Shown here one piece after another: positions 33,654 to 48,587 of a stretch of 64,000 nt of DNA. The translations under genes were made by a program, and so were the position numbers. The DNA comes from Erythrobacter sp. (GTDB lineage: Bacteria > Pseudomonadota > Alphaproteobacteria > Sphingomonadales > Sphingomonadaceae). The stretch is from contig NZ_CP050265.1 in NCBI RefSeq assembly GCF_011765465.1, forward strand, positions 744,001 to 808,000, read 5' to 3'. The notes below the pieces were generated by a model. It searched no databases. It saw only the letters and a list, made by a program, of their open reading frames with translations, and was not told the origin of the DNA. Position 1 is the stretch's first letter. Each line of letters begins with the position of its first letter.

Positions 33654-36437
33654 ATGCGCCCCATGGAAGCGCGTGCCGCCAGGGAGGGAAACCGCAGGGA
33701 GAGGGAACTCGCCCCGCCGCTGCGCGCCTCCGGCGAGGGCGTCGCACAGGTGTCCGGCACCGCGAGGCTCCCACGGCCCTCTGGCGCTGCGGCGGCAACA
33801 CAGCCGGACCGCCGCGGCGGCGAACGCCGCACCGCGCTGCGCGAGGGCGAGCGGCACACCGCGCTCAGGGCGGCGCGTCCCGAAAAGGCGAAGCGCAGCC
33901 AGGACTGGTACCTGCCGCGCCATTCGCGCGCGCTCGCGCTGCTGCTGGGGCTGGCCTATGTGCCCTGCGTGATCCTTGCCGGCGGCCTGCCGCAAGGGGC
34001 CTCGCTGGCGACCGGTTTCGCCTCCGTGTTCCTGCTCGCCGTCGCCTCGCTCTTCGCCGCGCTCGAGCGGCGCGAGGGGACGGGCATCGCCGTGCGCATC
34101 GCGGTGGTCGCGCTCGGCGTCGCGCTGCCGATGGGCTGCGCGGGCTATACGCTGGCGCACTGGGTCACGCAGGGCCTGCCGTGGCAATGGGCTCTGGCGA
34201 CTCTCCTGTCGATCAACGCGGCTGCCGCGACCGTCTACCGCGCGCGGGTGATCTCGCTTTTCACCGGCAAGATCGCGAGCTGGGTGCCGTTCGCCCTGAT
34301 CGATCCGAGCCCGCTGATGTTCGCCGCGATTATCGGCGGGGCGCTCGCCTTGACGCTGATCGCGCGGTTCGAATGGAAGGACGCCGAGGCCCGCCGCGCC
34401 CGCAGCGAGGCGCGCGACCGGGTCGCCGCGCGCGCCGAGGACATCCTCAGAAGCTTCGAGGAAACCGGAGAGGGCTGGTTCTGGGAGACCGACCGGCGCG
34501 GCGCGCTGACCTATATCTCGCCCAAGGCCGCGCACGTGCTGGGCAAGGAACCCGAACAGGTCATCGGACGCCCGCTGACGGAGATCGTCCACCCCGCGCC
34601 CGGCGCGTCCGATGCCGAGCGCACGCTCGCCTTCCACCTCTCGGCGCGCTCGGCCTTCCAGGACATCGAACTGCGCGCTGCGAGTGCGGCGGACGAGGGC
34701 GGGGACGGGAACGGGGAGGACGCGCGCTGGTGGGCGCTCACGGGGCGGCCGGTCTACGATTCCTACAAGAATTTCTGCGGCTTCCGCGGGCATGGCAGCG
34801 ACCTCACCGAAAAGCGGCGCAGCCAGCAGCAGGTCTCGCGCCTTGCCCATTACGATTCGCTCACGGGCCTTGCCAATCGCGTGCAGATGAGCCGCGCGCT
34901 GGAACAGATCCTCGCCGCCCCGCGCGAGCGCGACCGAGCCTGCGCGCTGTTCCTGCTCGACCTCGACCGGTTCAAGCAGGTCAACGACACATTGGGCCAC
35001 CCGGCGGGCGATGCGCTGCTGAAACAGGTCGCCCAGCGGCTCGAGCGGGTGATCGGCCCGGCCGGGCGGTGCGGGCGGCTGGGCGGCGACGAATTCCAGG
35101 TGATCGTCCCCGCGCCCCAGACCCGCGAGCACCTCGCCCATATCGCGCGCGAGATCATCGCCTCGCTGTCGCAGCCCTATACGGTCGAAGGCCACGCGGT
35201 GGTGATCGGCGCGTCGGTCGGCGTCGCGCTCGCGCCCGAGCACGGCACGACGAGCGAGGAGCTCATCCGCAACGTAGACCTCGCGCTCTACGCCGCCAAG
35301 GACGCGGGGCGCGGCTGCCACCGGTTCTATTCGGACGAGCTCCATTCCGCCGCCGAGGAGCGCGCCGAGCTGGAGAAGGACCTGCGCGAGGCGATCGCGC
35401 GCGGCGAGCTCGAACTCTACTACCAGCCGGTCGTCTATGCCGCGAGCGAGACGATCGTCGGGTTCGAGGCGCTGATGCGCTGGAACCACCCGCGCCGCGG
35501 CGCGCTTTCGCCGGGCAAGTTCGTGCCGATCGCCGAGGACGCGGGGCTGATCGACCAGCTCGGCCAGTGGGCGCTGAGGACCGCCTGCGACGACCTCGCG
35601 CGCTGGCCCGCCGGCATCCGCTGCGCGGTCAATGTCTCGCCGCTGCAATTCGCCAATCCCGAACTGCCCAATATCGTCGCCAACGCGCTCGCCCATTCAG
35701 GGATCGATCCCGCGCGGCTCGAACTCGAGATCACCGAGAGCGTCTTCATGGGCGATGGCGCCGCGACCGATGCCATGTTCGCGGCCTTGAAGCGGGTCGG
35801 GGTGCGCCTCGCGCTCGACGATTTCGGGACGGGCTATTCCTCATTGGGCTACCTGCGCAAGGCGCCGTTCGACAAGATCAAGATCGATCAGAGCTTCGTG
35901 CGCGGGGCGACCGAAAAGGGCAGCCGCAACGGCGCGATCATCGCCTCGATCACCAGCCTTGCCGAAGCGCTCGGCATGGACACGACCGCTGAAGGGGTGG
36001 AGACGCTCGACGAGCTCGAACTGGTGCGGATGCTCGGCTGCAGCCACGTGCAGGGCTATATCTACCACAAGCCGATGGACGCGCGCGCCGCGGGCGACCT
36101 CGTCGAAGGCGATTGCACCGCCCAGGCCGACGGCCCGCGCGCGGCGCGCCAGACGCGCACCAACCTGCTGCGCCGGGTGCTGGTGATGCACGCGGGCGGG
36201 GTCGACGATGCGACCTTGCGCAATATCTCCGAAGGCGGGGCGCTGCTCGAAGGGCTGTGGAACGTCGCCGAAGGGGCCAGCGTCGAGATCGAATTCTCCG
36301 CAGGCCGCCGGGCGCGCGGGGTGATCCGCTGGAGCCGCGCCAATCGCACGGGCATCGAATTCGACGAGCCGCTGCGCCGCCGCTCCGACGGCTCCTTCGC
36401 CGTGCTGCGCGGCACTCCCGCGCGGCTCGCGGGGTAG
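33654..36437 (+). CDS. Membrane-anchored PAS-GGDEF-EAL-PilZ protein 2
   Basis: A 927-residue paralogue with an extra N-terminal region: residues 1-88 are Arg/Ala-rich and probably disordered, 92-240 contain about five membrane segments, then PAS (about 255-385, FEETGEGWFWETDRRG), GGDEF (about 390-560, RLGGDEFQ near 476), EAL (about 575-825, FEALMRWNH, ELEITESVFMGD, LALDDFGTGYSSL, AEGVET) and PilZ (about 840-915). EAL catalytic motifs are intact; the RxxD inhibitory site is missing. The enzyme is therefore tied to the inner membrane, unlike its two neighbours. The PilZ part is less alike than in the other two: N-I-S-E-G-G replaces N-L-S-K-T-G. ATG 33654 has AAGGGA twelve bases upstream. Confidence 0.9.
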   Translation: MRPMEARAAREGNRRERELAPPLRASGEGVAQVSGTARLPRPSGAAAATQPDRRGGERRTALREGERHTALRAARPEKAKRSQDWYLPRHSRALALLLGLAYVPCVILAGGLPQGASLATGFASVFLLAVASLFAALERREGTGIAVRIAVVALGVALPMGCAGYTLAHWVTQGLPWQWALATLLSINAAAATVYRARVISLFTGKIASWVPFALIDPSPLMFAAIIGGALALTLIARFEWKDAEARRARSEARDRVAARAEDILRSFEETGEGWFWETDRRGALTYISPKAAHVLGKEPEQVIGRPLTEIVHPAPGASDAERTLAFHLSARSAFQDIELRAASAADEGGDGNGEDARWWALTGRPVYDSYKNFCGFRGHGSDLTEKRRSQQQVSRLAHYDSLTGLANRVQMSRALEQILAAPRERDRACALFLLDLDRFKQVNDTLGHPAGDALLKQVAQRLERVIGPAGRCGRLGGDEFQVIVPAPQTREHLAHIAREIIASLSQPYTVEGHAVVIGASVGVALAPEHGTTSEELIRNVDLALYAAKDAGRGCHRFYSDELHSAAEERAELEKDLREAIARGELELYYQPVVYAASETIVGFEALMRWNHPRRGALSPGKFVPIAEDAGLIDQLGQWALRTACDDLARWPAGIRCAVNVSPLQFANPELPNIVANALAHSGIDPARLELEITESVFMGDGAATDAMFAALKRVGVRLALDDFGTGYSSLGYLRKAPFDKIKIDQSFVRGATEKGSRNGAIIASITSLAEALGMDTTAEGVETLDELELVRMLGCSHVQGYIYHKPMDARAAGDLVEGDCTAQADGPRAARQTRTNLLRRVLVMHAGGVDDATLRNISEGGALLEGLWNVAEGASVEIEFSAGRRARGVIRWSRANRTGIEFDEPLRRRSDGSFAVLRGTPARLAG

Positions 36438-36591
36438 CCCGCAAGCGGGGCCGGGGCGCGCGCTCTTAGCGAAAAACTAACCAACCGCCTTTACGCGGGG
36501 GTGAGACCAGTAAGAGCCTCGCCTGCCCGCCGCATCCCACCGGGATGGAGCAGGGTGCAGCGAGGACCGGAAGCGGGAGGACCGACGCGAC

Positions 36592-38829
36592 GTGCCCTTG
36601 AAGGGACTGCTGTCTTCGAGGAGCGGGAATGCCTCCGCACGGTCCGGCACGCAGGGGCGCGCCGGGGCCTCGCCGACCCTGTCCGATACCCAGAAGCTCG
36701 CCATGCTCGAGGATCTCGAACGCTCGGGGCTGGGCTGGTTCTGGGCGAGCGATGCCGAAGGGCGGCTGGCCTATCTCTCCCCCAGCGTCGCGCAGCGGCT
36801 TGACCTGCCGCTTGAGGAACTCGTCGGCCAGCCGGTCGCGCAGGTCTTCCAGCCCGCGGGGCTGGGCGGACGGGAAAAGCCGCTTTCGCTGAGGCTCGGC
36901 GCGCACAAGGCGTTTTCCGGCGTCGCCGTGCGCGCGGCGCGGCGCGAGGACGGCGCGGTCCTGCGGCTTGCCGGGCACCCGGTGTTCGACGATGCGGGCC
37001 GTTTCGAGGGCTTCCGCGGGACCGGCGCGGACATAACCGAGGAATTCTACCGCGAGGAGGAGACCGAGCGCCTCGCCAAGTTCGATTCGCTCACCGGGCT
37101 CGCCAATCGCCACCGCATGGCGCACCTGATCGAATCGACGCTCACCGCCTTCAAGGCGGCCAAGCGCAATTGCGCGGTGATGATGCTCGACCTCGACCGC
37201 TTCAAGCAGGTCAACGACACGCTCGGCCACGCTGCGGGCGACGAGCTGCTGAAACAGGTATCCGAACGGCTGAAGCGCGCGATCGATCGCGAATGCGAGA
37301 TCGGAAGGCTCGGCGGCGACGAATTCCAGGTGATGATCCCCGACCTCGACGACCGCGGCGTGCTGGGCGAGATCGCGATGAAGATCATCTCCATGCTCAA
37401 ACAGCCCTACAGCCTTGCCGAAGGGCGCTGCGTGATCGGTTCCTCGGTCGGCATCGCCATCGCCCCGCACGACGGGGTCACGCGCGAGGAAGTCGTGCGC
37501 TCGGCCGACCTTGCGCTCTACGCTGCCAAGAACGGCGGGCGCGGGCAGTTCCGGTTCTTCTCGGGCGAGCTCGAAAACGAGGCGATCTTCCGCCGCCGGC
37601 TCGAAGCCGATCTCGGCACGGGCCTGTCGGAAAACCAGCTCTTCCTCAAATACCAGCCGGTGATCGAGGCGAAGAGCCGCAAGGTGACCTCGCTCGAGGC
37701 GAGGATCTGCTGGAACCATTCGCAGCGCGGCGAGATCGACGAGGAGGAATTCGCCAGCATCCTCGAAGGCTCCTCGCTGGTCGCCGATGTCGGGCGCTGG
37801 TCGATCCGCGAGGCGTGTGCCCATGCCGCGCTGTGGCCCGACAGCGTGCGCGTCGCGCTGGGCGTTCCGGCCCCGTTGTTCAACGCGGAAAGCTTCGTCG
37901 ACGATGTGGCCGAGGCGCTGTCGGAAACCGACCTGCCTGCCAGCCGGCTCGAACTCGGCATCAGCGAGGCGGTGTTCTTCGGCGATGCCAACCAGGTCGA
38001 CCGCACGCTCGGCCGGCTGTTCAAGCTGGGCGTGCGCCTCACGCTCGACGAATTCGGCTCGGGCTATTCGAGCCTTGCCTACCTGCGCCGCGCGCCGTTC
38101 GACACGATACGCATCGACAGCCGCCTTGTCGCGGAGGCCGACCGCGAGGCGGATGGCGGGGGCAAGGGCGGGGCCATTGGCGGCGAGAACCGCGAGCTCG
38201 GCCTCGTGCGGGCGATCGTCGCGCTTGCCGGTGCGCTCGGGATGGACACGCTTGCAGGCGGCATCGAAAGCATGGCGCTCAACGACGCGCTGGTCGGCTG
38301 CGGGGTCGGCTTCGTCCAGGGCCCGATCTATTACGAGGCGGCCGAGCGCGAGACGGTCGAGGCGGAGATCATGGGCGGGGGCTGGCGGATCGACCCGTCG
38401 GCCGACCGCACCCGCCGCGCCCGCCGCCGCACGGTGCTGCGCAAGATCCACGTCATCCACGACGACCATTCCTACGAGGTCACGCTGCGCAACCTGTCGA
38501 AGACCGGCGCGCTGATCCAGGGGCTGATGGACGTGCCGAGGGGCACGCAGTTCGTGGTCGACCTGGGCGGCGGCCAGCTTGCCGTGGCGACGGTGACGCG
38601 CACCAATGGCGACACGCAGGGGCTCGAATTCGAACAGCACCTCGTCGAGGACGGATCGGGCGGGCTGGTGACGCGCAACCGCGTGTCACCCTATATGCTC
38701 GCCTCGGCCGGCGCGCCGCTCGCCGCGCTGTCGCCGGGCAGCTACAAGGCGATGGAAGGCGGTTTGGGTGAGGGCAAGTCGATCCCGCAATTCGGCTACG
38801 CGCCGAGCTATCGCCACGAACACGCCTGA
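36592..38829 (+). CDS. PAS-GGDEF-degenerate EAL-PilZ protein 3
   Basis: A 745-residue soluble paralogue: PAS about 35-150, GGDEF about 165-330 (RLGGDEFQ intact near 240), EAL-like about 345-595 and PilZ about 605-685 ([11 protein letters not shown]). The EAL domain has lost its catalytic signatures: EAR replaces EAL ([10 protein letters not shown]), ELGISEAVF replaces [20 protein letters not shown] replaces LDDFGTG, and AGGIES replaces AEGVET. It should be unable to hydrolyse c-di-GMP but may still make it through the GGDEF domain or bind it. GTG at 36592 is preceded by GGGAGGA. The PAS and PilZ parts are closer to protein 1 than to protein 2. Confidence 0.9.
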   Translation: MPLKGLLSSRSGNASARSGTQGRAGASPTLSDTQKLAMLEDLERSGLGWFWASDAEGRLAYLSPSVAQRLDLPLEELVGQPVAQVFQPAGLGGREKPLSLRLGAHKAFSGVAVRAARREDGAVLRLAGHPVFDDAGRFEGFRGTGADITEEFYREEETERLAKFDSLTGLANRHRMAHLIESTLTAFKAAKRNCAVMMLDLDRFKQVNDTLGHAAGDELLKQVSERLKRAIDRECEIGRLGGDEFQVMIPDLDDRGVLGEIAMKIISMLKQPYSLAEGRCVIGSSVGIAIAPHDGVTREEVVRSADLALYAAKNGGRGQFRFFSGELENEAIFRRRLEADLGTGLSENQLFLKYQPVIEAKSRKVTSLEARICWNHSQRGEIDEEEFASILEGSSLVADVGRWSIREACAHAALWPDSVRVALGVPAPLFNAESFVDDVAEALSETDLPASRLELGISEAVFFGDANQVDRTLGRLFKLGVRLTLDEFGSGYSSLAYLRRAPFDTIRIDSRLVAEADREADGGGKGGAIGGENRELGLVRAIVALAGALGMDTLAGGIESMALNDALVGCGVGFVQGPIYYEAAERETVEAEIMGGGWRIDPSADRTRRARRRTVLRKIHVIHDDHSYEVTLRNLSKTGALIQGLMDVPRGTQFVVDLGGGQLAVATVTRTNGDTQGLEFEQHLVEDGSGGLVTRNRVSPYMLASAGAPLAALSPGSYKAMEGGLGEGKSIPQFGYAPSYRHEHA

Positions 38830-38871
38830 CGCGCCGTTCGCGGGCGCGCGGGGGACTTGCGTTTTTCGCGC

Positions 38872-38900
38872 ATGACACCCGGGCGGCGCGGCGCTATTGC
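38872..38900 (+). promoter_or_regulatory. Possible lepA promoter with near-leaderless start
   Basis: ATGACA (38872-38877) and TATTGC (38895-38900) are 17 bases apart. The expected start at 38906-38908 leaves only two to four bases before ATG 38910, and no ribosome binding site is visible. Confidence 0.4.
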
Positions 38901-38909
38901 GCAGCGCAA

Positions 38910-40727
<1,818 letters not shown>

Positions 40728-40742
40728 TCCTCCCCCGAGCCG

Positions 40743-41294
40743 TCAGCCTTCCGGCATCTCCACGTCATTGCCCAGCCGCGCCAGCACCGCGCTCGCATCG
40801 AAGCTCTCCTCGCTTCCGGCCGGGGCCCTGCCGCGATACATCTCGATCACGGCCGAGGCGCTGTAGCGGTCGCTCGTGGTGATCCTTTCGGCCGGGAAGG
40901 GCGCGCCGAGATAGGGGTCGTAGGTGTTCCAGCCATAGCCCGCGCCATAATAGTCCCAGGCCGGTGCCCAGCCCGGATAGACCGTCGGCACGGTGTCGAT
41001 GTCGATGTCGGCCTCGGTCGCCTCGCGCACGACCTCGAAACCCTCATAGCCCTTCTGCCGGGTGAGTTCGGCGGCGCGGTAGAGCAGGTATTCCTCGACC
41101 GTCTCGCGGCTCGTCACCTCGTTGCCGGAAAAGCTCACGCGAAAGCGATCAGCGGCGATCTGCTCGCTCTGGTAGCCGAACTGCTGCCCCGGAGCCTCGG
41201 CGGACTGGTAGGGGGTGGAAGTGGCGCAGGCCCCGAGCGCGACGGACATTCCGAAAGCGGCGGCAACGGCGAAGGTGTGTCTGGTTCTTAACAT
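40743..41294 (-). CDS. CC0125/CC1285-type lipoprotein
   Basis: A 183-residue lipoprotein: signal peptide about 1-22 with the lipobox ALGAC, then the conserved STPYQSAEAPGQQFGYQSEQIAADRFRVSFSGNEVTSRETVEEYLLYRAAELT block that defines the Caulobacter CC0125/CC1285 group, and a Tyr/Gly-rich middle. Function unknown; probably in the outer membrane's inner leaflet. ATG 41294 has CAGGAG seven bases upstream. A perfect inverted repeat (CTTAAC-ATA-GTTAAG) overlaps this start codon, and a second one (TATTG-TC-CAATA) lies 24 bases further upstream. Confidence 0.8.
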   Translation of the reverse strand: MLRTRHTFAVAAAFGMSVALGACATSTPYQSAEAPGQQFGYQSEQIAADRFRVSFSGNEVTSRETVEEYLLYRAAELTRQKGYEGFEVVREATEADIDIDTVPTVYPGWAPAWDYYGAGYGWNTYDPYLGAPFPAERITTSDRYSASAVIEMYRGRAPAGSEESFDASAVLARLGNDVEMPEG

Positions 41295-41330
41295 AGTTAA
41301 GCTCCTGAAATAGCGTTATATTGTCCAATA
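41287..41330. promoter_or_regulatory. Two inverted repeats around the lipoprotein start codon
   Basis: CTTAAC-ATA-GTTAAG at 41287-41301 overlaps the ATG of the minus-strand lipoprotein gene; TATTG-TC-CAATA at 41319-41330 lies in its probable promoter. The TTAA halves recall CtrA boxes but the spacing is five, not seven, bases. A regulator cannot be named. Confidence 0.35.
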
Positions 41331-41413
41331 ACGGGTGGAGCGCGGATCGTTTCCGGTGCGCATGGGCCGATCGCGTTGGAATCGACCGGCGGGCAGGGGC
41401 CGCCAACCTTCAC

Positions 41414-41442
41414 TTGGCGTTCAGCGCGGCTCTGGCTATACG
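41414..41442 (+). promoter_or_regulatory. Probable bamD promoter, leaderless or nearly so
   Basis: TTGGCG (41414-41419) and TATACG (41437-41442) are separated by 17 bases; the predicted start at 41448-41450 adjoins ATG 41451. No ribosome binding site is visible. Confidence 0.45.
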
Positions 41443-41450
41443 CTCGCGCC

Positions 41451-42245
41451 ATGACGACCCGGATCACGACGACACTTTCGCGCGCTGCCCTGCTCGGCGC
41501 GGCCGTCCTCGCCACCACCGCCTGCGGGGGAGGCTCCGCAAACGAGGACGTCGCCTATGTCGCGCGCGACGTCGAATCGCTCTATGCCGAGGCGCAGCGG
41601 CGGCTCGATCGCGGCAACACGATCCTCGCCGCGGCCCTGTTCGACGAGGTCGAGCGCCAGCACCCCTATTCGCCCTGGGCCCGCCGCGCGCAGCTGATGA
41701 GCGCGTTCAGCTATTATCTCGCGCGCGATTACAACAAGGCGATCCAGAACGCGCAGCGCTTCCTATCGATCCACCCGGGGAACAAGGACGCGCCCTATGC
41801 CTATTACCTGATCGCGCTGTCCTATTACGAGCAGATCAGCGACGTGAACCGCGACCAGAAGATCACCGAACAGGCGCAGGCCGCGCTCGAGGAGGTGAAC
41901 CGGCGCTTTCCCCAGACCGAATACGCTGCCGATGCGCGGTTGAAGCTCGACCTCGTCGCGGATCACCTCGCGGGCAAGGAGATGGAGATCGGGCGCCATT
42001 ACCAGCGCATGGGCCAGTGGCTCGCCGCCGCGATCCGGTTCCGCAACGTGATCGACGATTTCGACACGACCAGCCACACGCCCGAGGCGCTCTATCGCCT
42101 GACCGAAAGCAATCTCGCGCTCGGCATCCCTGAAGAGGCGGTGAAATACGCCGCCGTGCTGGGGGCGAACTATCCGGGCAGCAAGTGGTACGAAAAAGCC
42201 TACAAGCTGGTCGACAAGCACGCGCCGGACGTCCAGCCGAGCTAG
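41451..42245 (+). CDS. bamD: Outer membrane protein assembly factor BamD
   Basis: A 264-residue essential lipoprotein of the BAM complex, which inserts beta-barrel proteins into the outer membrane. The signal peptide ends in the lipobox ATTAC (about residues 18-22), followed by tetratricopeptide repeats: SLYAEAQRRLDRGNTILAAALFDEVERQHPYSPWARRAQL, then the ARDYNKAIQNAQRFLSIHPGN, RRFPQTEYAADAR and HYQRMGQWLAAAIRFRNVIDDF units. Five TPRs as in E. coli BamD. The signal peptide sets the start at 41451. It is divergent from the CC0125-type lipoprotein gene and convergent with a DUF1499 gene after 13 bases. Confidence 0.93.
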   Translation: MTTRITTTLSRAALLGAAVLATTACGGGSANEDVAYVARDVESLYAEAQRRLDRGNTILAAALFDEVERQHPYSPWARRAQLMSAFSYYLARDYNKAIQNAQRFLSIHPGNKDAPYAYYLIALSYYEQISDVNRDQKITEQAQAALEEVNRRFPQTEYAADARLKLDLVADHLAGKEMEIGRHYQRMGQWLAAAIRFRNVIDDFDTTSHTPEALYRLTESNLALGIPEEAVKYAAVLGANYPGSKWYEKAYKLVDKHAPDVQPS

Positions 42246-42258
42246 GCTTCGGCGCCGT

Positions 42259-42702
42259 TCAATCGTCCAGCCGGGAGCGCAGCTGCGCGACGCGCGCGGC
42301 GTTCACGCCGTTGTCCGAATGGCCGACCCGCGAGGCCGAGCGCACGTGCACCGCGTCCTCGCCCCGGCGCAGTTCGAGATCGTCGACGAAGCCGAAGACG
42401 CGCGAGGTGAACTCGGCGGCGATGTAACCGTCCTCGCGCCGGGTCACCTGGCCGCCCATCGCCGCAATCGCGCCGGGCAGGGCATCCCAGCTTGCCGAGG
42501 CAAGCGGTTCGACCCGTTTGGCCGCCTCGGTCCCCGCTTCGCTCGAGACGCAATTGGGGCTGGCGGGGCAGGGCGCGAGCGTGCCTCCGGTCAGGCCGGG
42601 CGCGCTGCCCCGCTTCGAATACTGCCCGAGCGCGGCGAAGCCTCCCGCCCCAAGCACCGCGAGCCCGATGAGAGCGAAAGCGCCTGTCCTGATGATGCTC
42701 AT
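42259..42702 (-). CDS. DUF1499 domain-containing protein
   Basis: A 147-residue protein with an N-terminal membrane anchor (about 5-25) and the DUF1499 domain: LAPCPASPNCVSSEAGT at about 42-58 with the two conserved cysteines, then DGYIAAEFTSRVFGFVDDLELR and VHVRSASRVGHSDNGVNAARVAQLRSRL. The last block is the hallmark of the family. Function unknown; the domain occurs in bacteria and plants, and the protein here is probably attached to the inner membrane facing the periplasm. It starts 127 bases from the divergent recN. ATG 42702 has GAGGTTACA upstream. Confidence 0.85.
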   Translation of the reverse strand: MSIIRTGAFALIGLAVLGAGGFAALGQYSKRGSAPGLTGGTLAPCPASPNCVSSEAGTEAAKRVEPLASASWDALPGAIAAMGGQVTRREDGYIAAEFTSRVFGFVDDLELRRGEDAVHVRSASRVGHSDNGVNAARVAQLRSRLDD

Positions 42703-42829
42703 TGTAACCTCTCCAAAGCCCTGCCGTCATAGGGCGCCGCCCACCCCGCCTGCAAACCGCGGATAGCTGTTCGCAAACCCGCTTTGCCCGCGTGACCGGA
42801 CCGCGCGCTTGGGTTAACAGGTTTCCGCC

Positions 42830-47184
<4,355 letters not shown>

Positions 47185-47188
<4 letters not shown>

Positions 47189-47856
47189 TCGTTCGGCATG
47201 ATGTAGATCTCGCGCACCGCCGCCGTTTTCGGCTGCTCGAGCGCGTAGACCACCGCGTTCGCCACGTCCTCTGGCTGGATCTTGGTCGGCTTGGGCTCGT
47301 CGAAGAAAGCGGTGTTGACCATGCCCGGCGCGATCACCGTGCAGCGCCCGCCCCAGTCGCGCATCTCCTCGGCGAGGTTCTCGCCGAAGCCGTGGACGAA
47401 CCACTTGGTCGCAGAATAAACCGAGCCTTTCATATTGTCGCGGCCCGCCTTGGACCCGGTGACGAGGAAATGGCCCTTGGTCTTTTTCAGATGCGGGATC
47501 GCCGCGTGCGCGAGGTAGAGCACGGCGAGGATGTTGATGTGGATCATGCGATGCCAGTCGTCGGGATCGCCCTTCTCGACGCCCGGCGCCGACGCGCCGG
47601 TCCCGGCATTGGCATAGACCGCCTCGATCCCGCCGAACCGGTCCGCGGTCTTCGCCAGCGCATCGCGCACCGCATCGCGGTCGGTCGCATCGCAGGGGAG
47701 GGCGAGGGCATTGTCGCCGATTTCTCCCGCCAGCTTTTCCAGCTTGTCCGCAGAGCGCGCGACCAGCGCGACGTTCCAGCCCGCCTGCGCCGCCGCGCGG
47801 GCGGTCGCCGCGCCGATGCCGGAGGAGGCTCCGGTGATGAGCAATGTCTTGGCCAT
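47185..47856 (-). CDS. Short-chain dehydrogenase/reductase
   Basis: A 223-residue classical SDR. TGASSGIGAATARA near the N-terminus binds NAD(P), NAGTGAS follows, the catalytic serine is in LVTGSKAG and YSATKWFV gives Tyr-x3-Lys near 150. The C-terminal segment, with PTKIQPEDVANAVVYALEQP, is that of the YdfG/serine dehydrogenase-like group that acts on small hydroxy acids or unknown alcohols. Single-gene unit, convergent with the CinA-like gene; AAAGGACA stands before ATG 47856. Confidence 0.88.
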
Positions 47857-47912
47857 GATGCTTGTCCTTTCACCCGGTCAATGGTGCGGGCGGGCGGGGC
47901 GTTCCGACAATC

Positions 47913-48587
47913 CTAGCGTGCGGCTGCGCGCGGGACCCATTTCATCACGCCCCCGGCAAGCGGAGTCCACCAGCCGGTCGCGATCCCCGCGCCGGCCAGC
48001 CGGTCGCTGGTCCACTGGTTGCAGGTCTTGCCGAGATGATAGGCGCCGCGTGCCGAATAGAACACGTCGTGGTCCTCGTAGCCCTCGAACACCTGCGGGT
48101 CCGGTTCGAGATCGGCGGCGATCGCCTCGGCCAGTGCGCGGTATTGCGCCGGCGTGACGCGCAGCTCGCGGAAATTCCCGGACGGGGCGGGGCGGACATA
48201 CCACGCCACGTGCAGCAGCGCCTCGCCTCCGAAAAGCGCGCCCAGCGCGTTGCCGAGTTCCATCTCCGCCCAGGTCGGCGTTTCGAGGAAGAAGTCCCGC
48301 TCGCCCCAGCTCACCGCGACATGGGTATAGGCGCGCCGGGGCTCCGCGAGATCGGCAGGTGAGAAATGCGCGCGCCAGTCGTGCCCCTCGGCAAGGACGG
48401 GCATGACGATCTCGGTATGCACGCCGTTATGCGCGAGCAAGATCGTGACGCCGCGCGCGGGTTCCTCCCAGTCGGCGTTGCGCGGGATCGAGGAGCCGAT
48501 CCATGCGGTACCGGCAAACAGGACGGGCAGGGCGACAATCGCGAGCGCGGCGCGGGTGAGCCAGCGGCGCAGCGGCCTAGCGGCCAC
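47913..48587 (-). CDS. TIGR02117 (DUF2459) family protein
   Basis: A 224-residue protein with an N-terminal membrane anchor (about 8-30) and the DUF2459 domain: ILLAHNGVHTEIVMPVLAEG (His and Glu), AVSWGERDFFLETPTW, and FYSARGAYHLGKTCNQWTSDRLAGAGI with the cysteine and asparagine. The conserved His/Cys pattern suggests an NlpC/P60-like cysteine hydrolase facing the periplasm, but no activity is known. The GTG at 48587 overlaps the end of prmA by 11 bases, so it belongs to the operon SDR-prmA-TIGR02117. Confidence 0.83.
   Translation of the reverse strand: MAARPLRRWLTRAALAIVALPVLFAGTAWIGSSIPRNADWEEPARGVTILLAHNGVHTEIVMPVLAEGHDWRAHFSPADLAEPRRAYTHVAVSWGERDFFLETPTWAEMELGNALGALFGGEALLHVAWYVRPAPSGNFRELRVTPAQYRALAEAIAADLEPDPQVFEGYEDHDVFYSARGAYHLGKTCNQWTSDRLAGAGIATGWWTPLAGGVMKWVPRAAAR

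Noticed and set aside
41281..41301. CtrA binding site
   Set aside because: TTAA half sites are separated by five bases, whereas the CtrA consensus has seven.
42703..42829. LexA-type box upstream of recN
   Set aside because: No GTTC-N7-GTTC spacing was found in the intergenic region; SOS control cannot be claimed.
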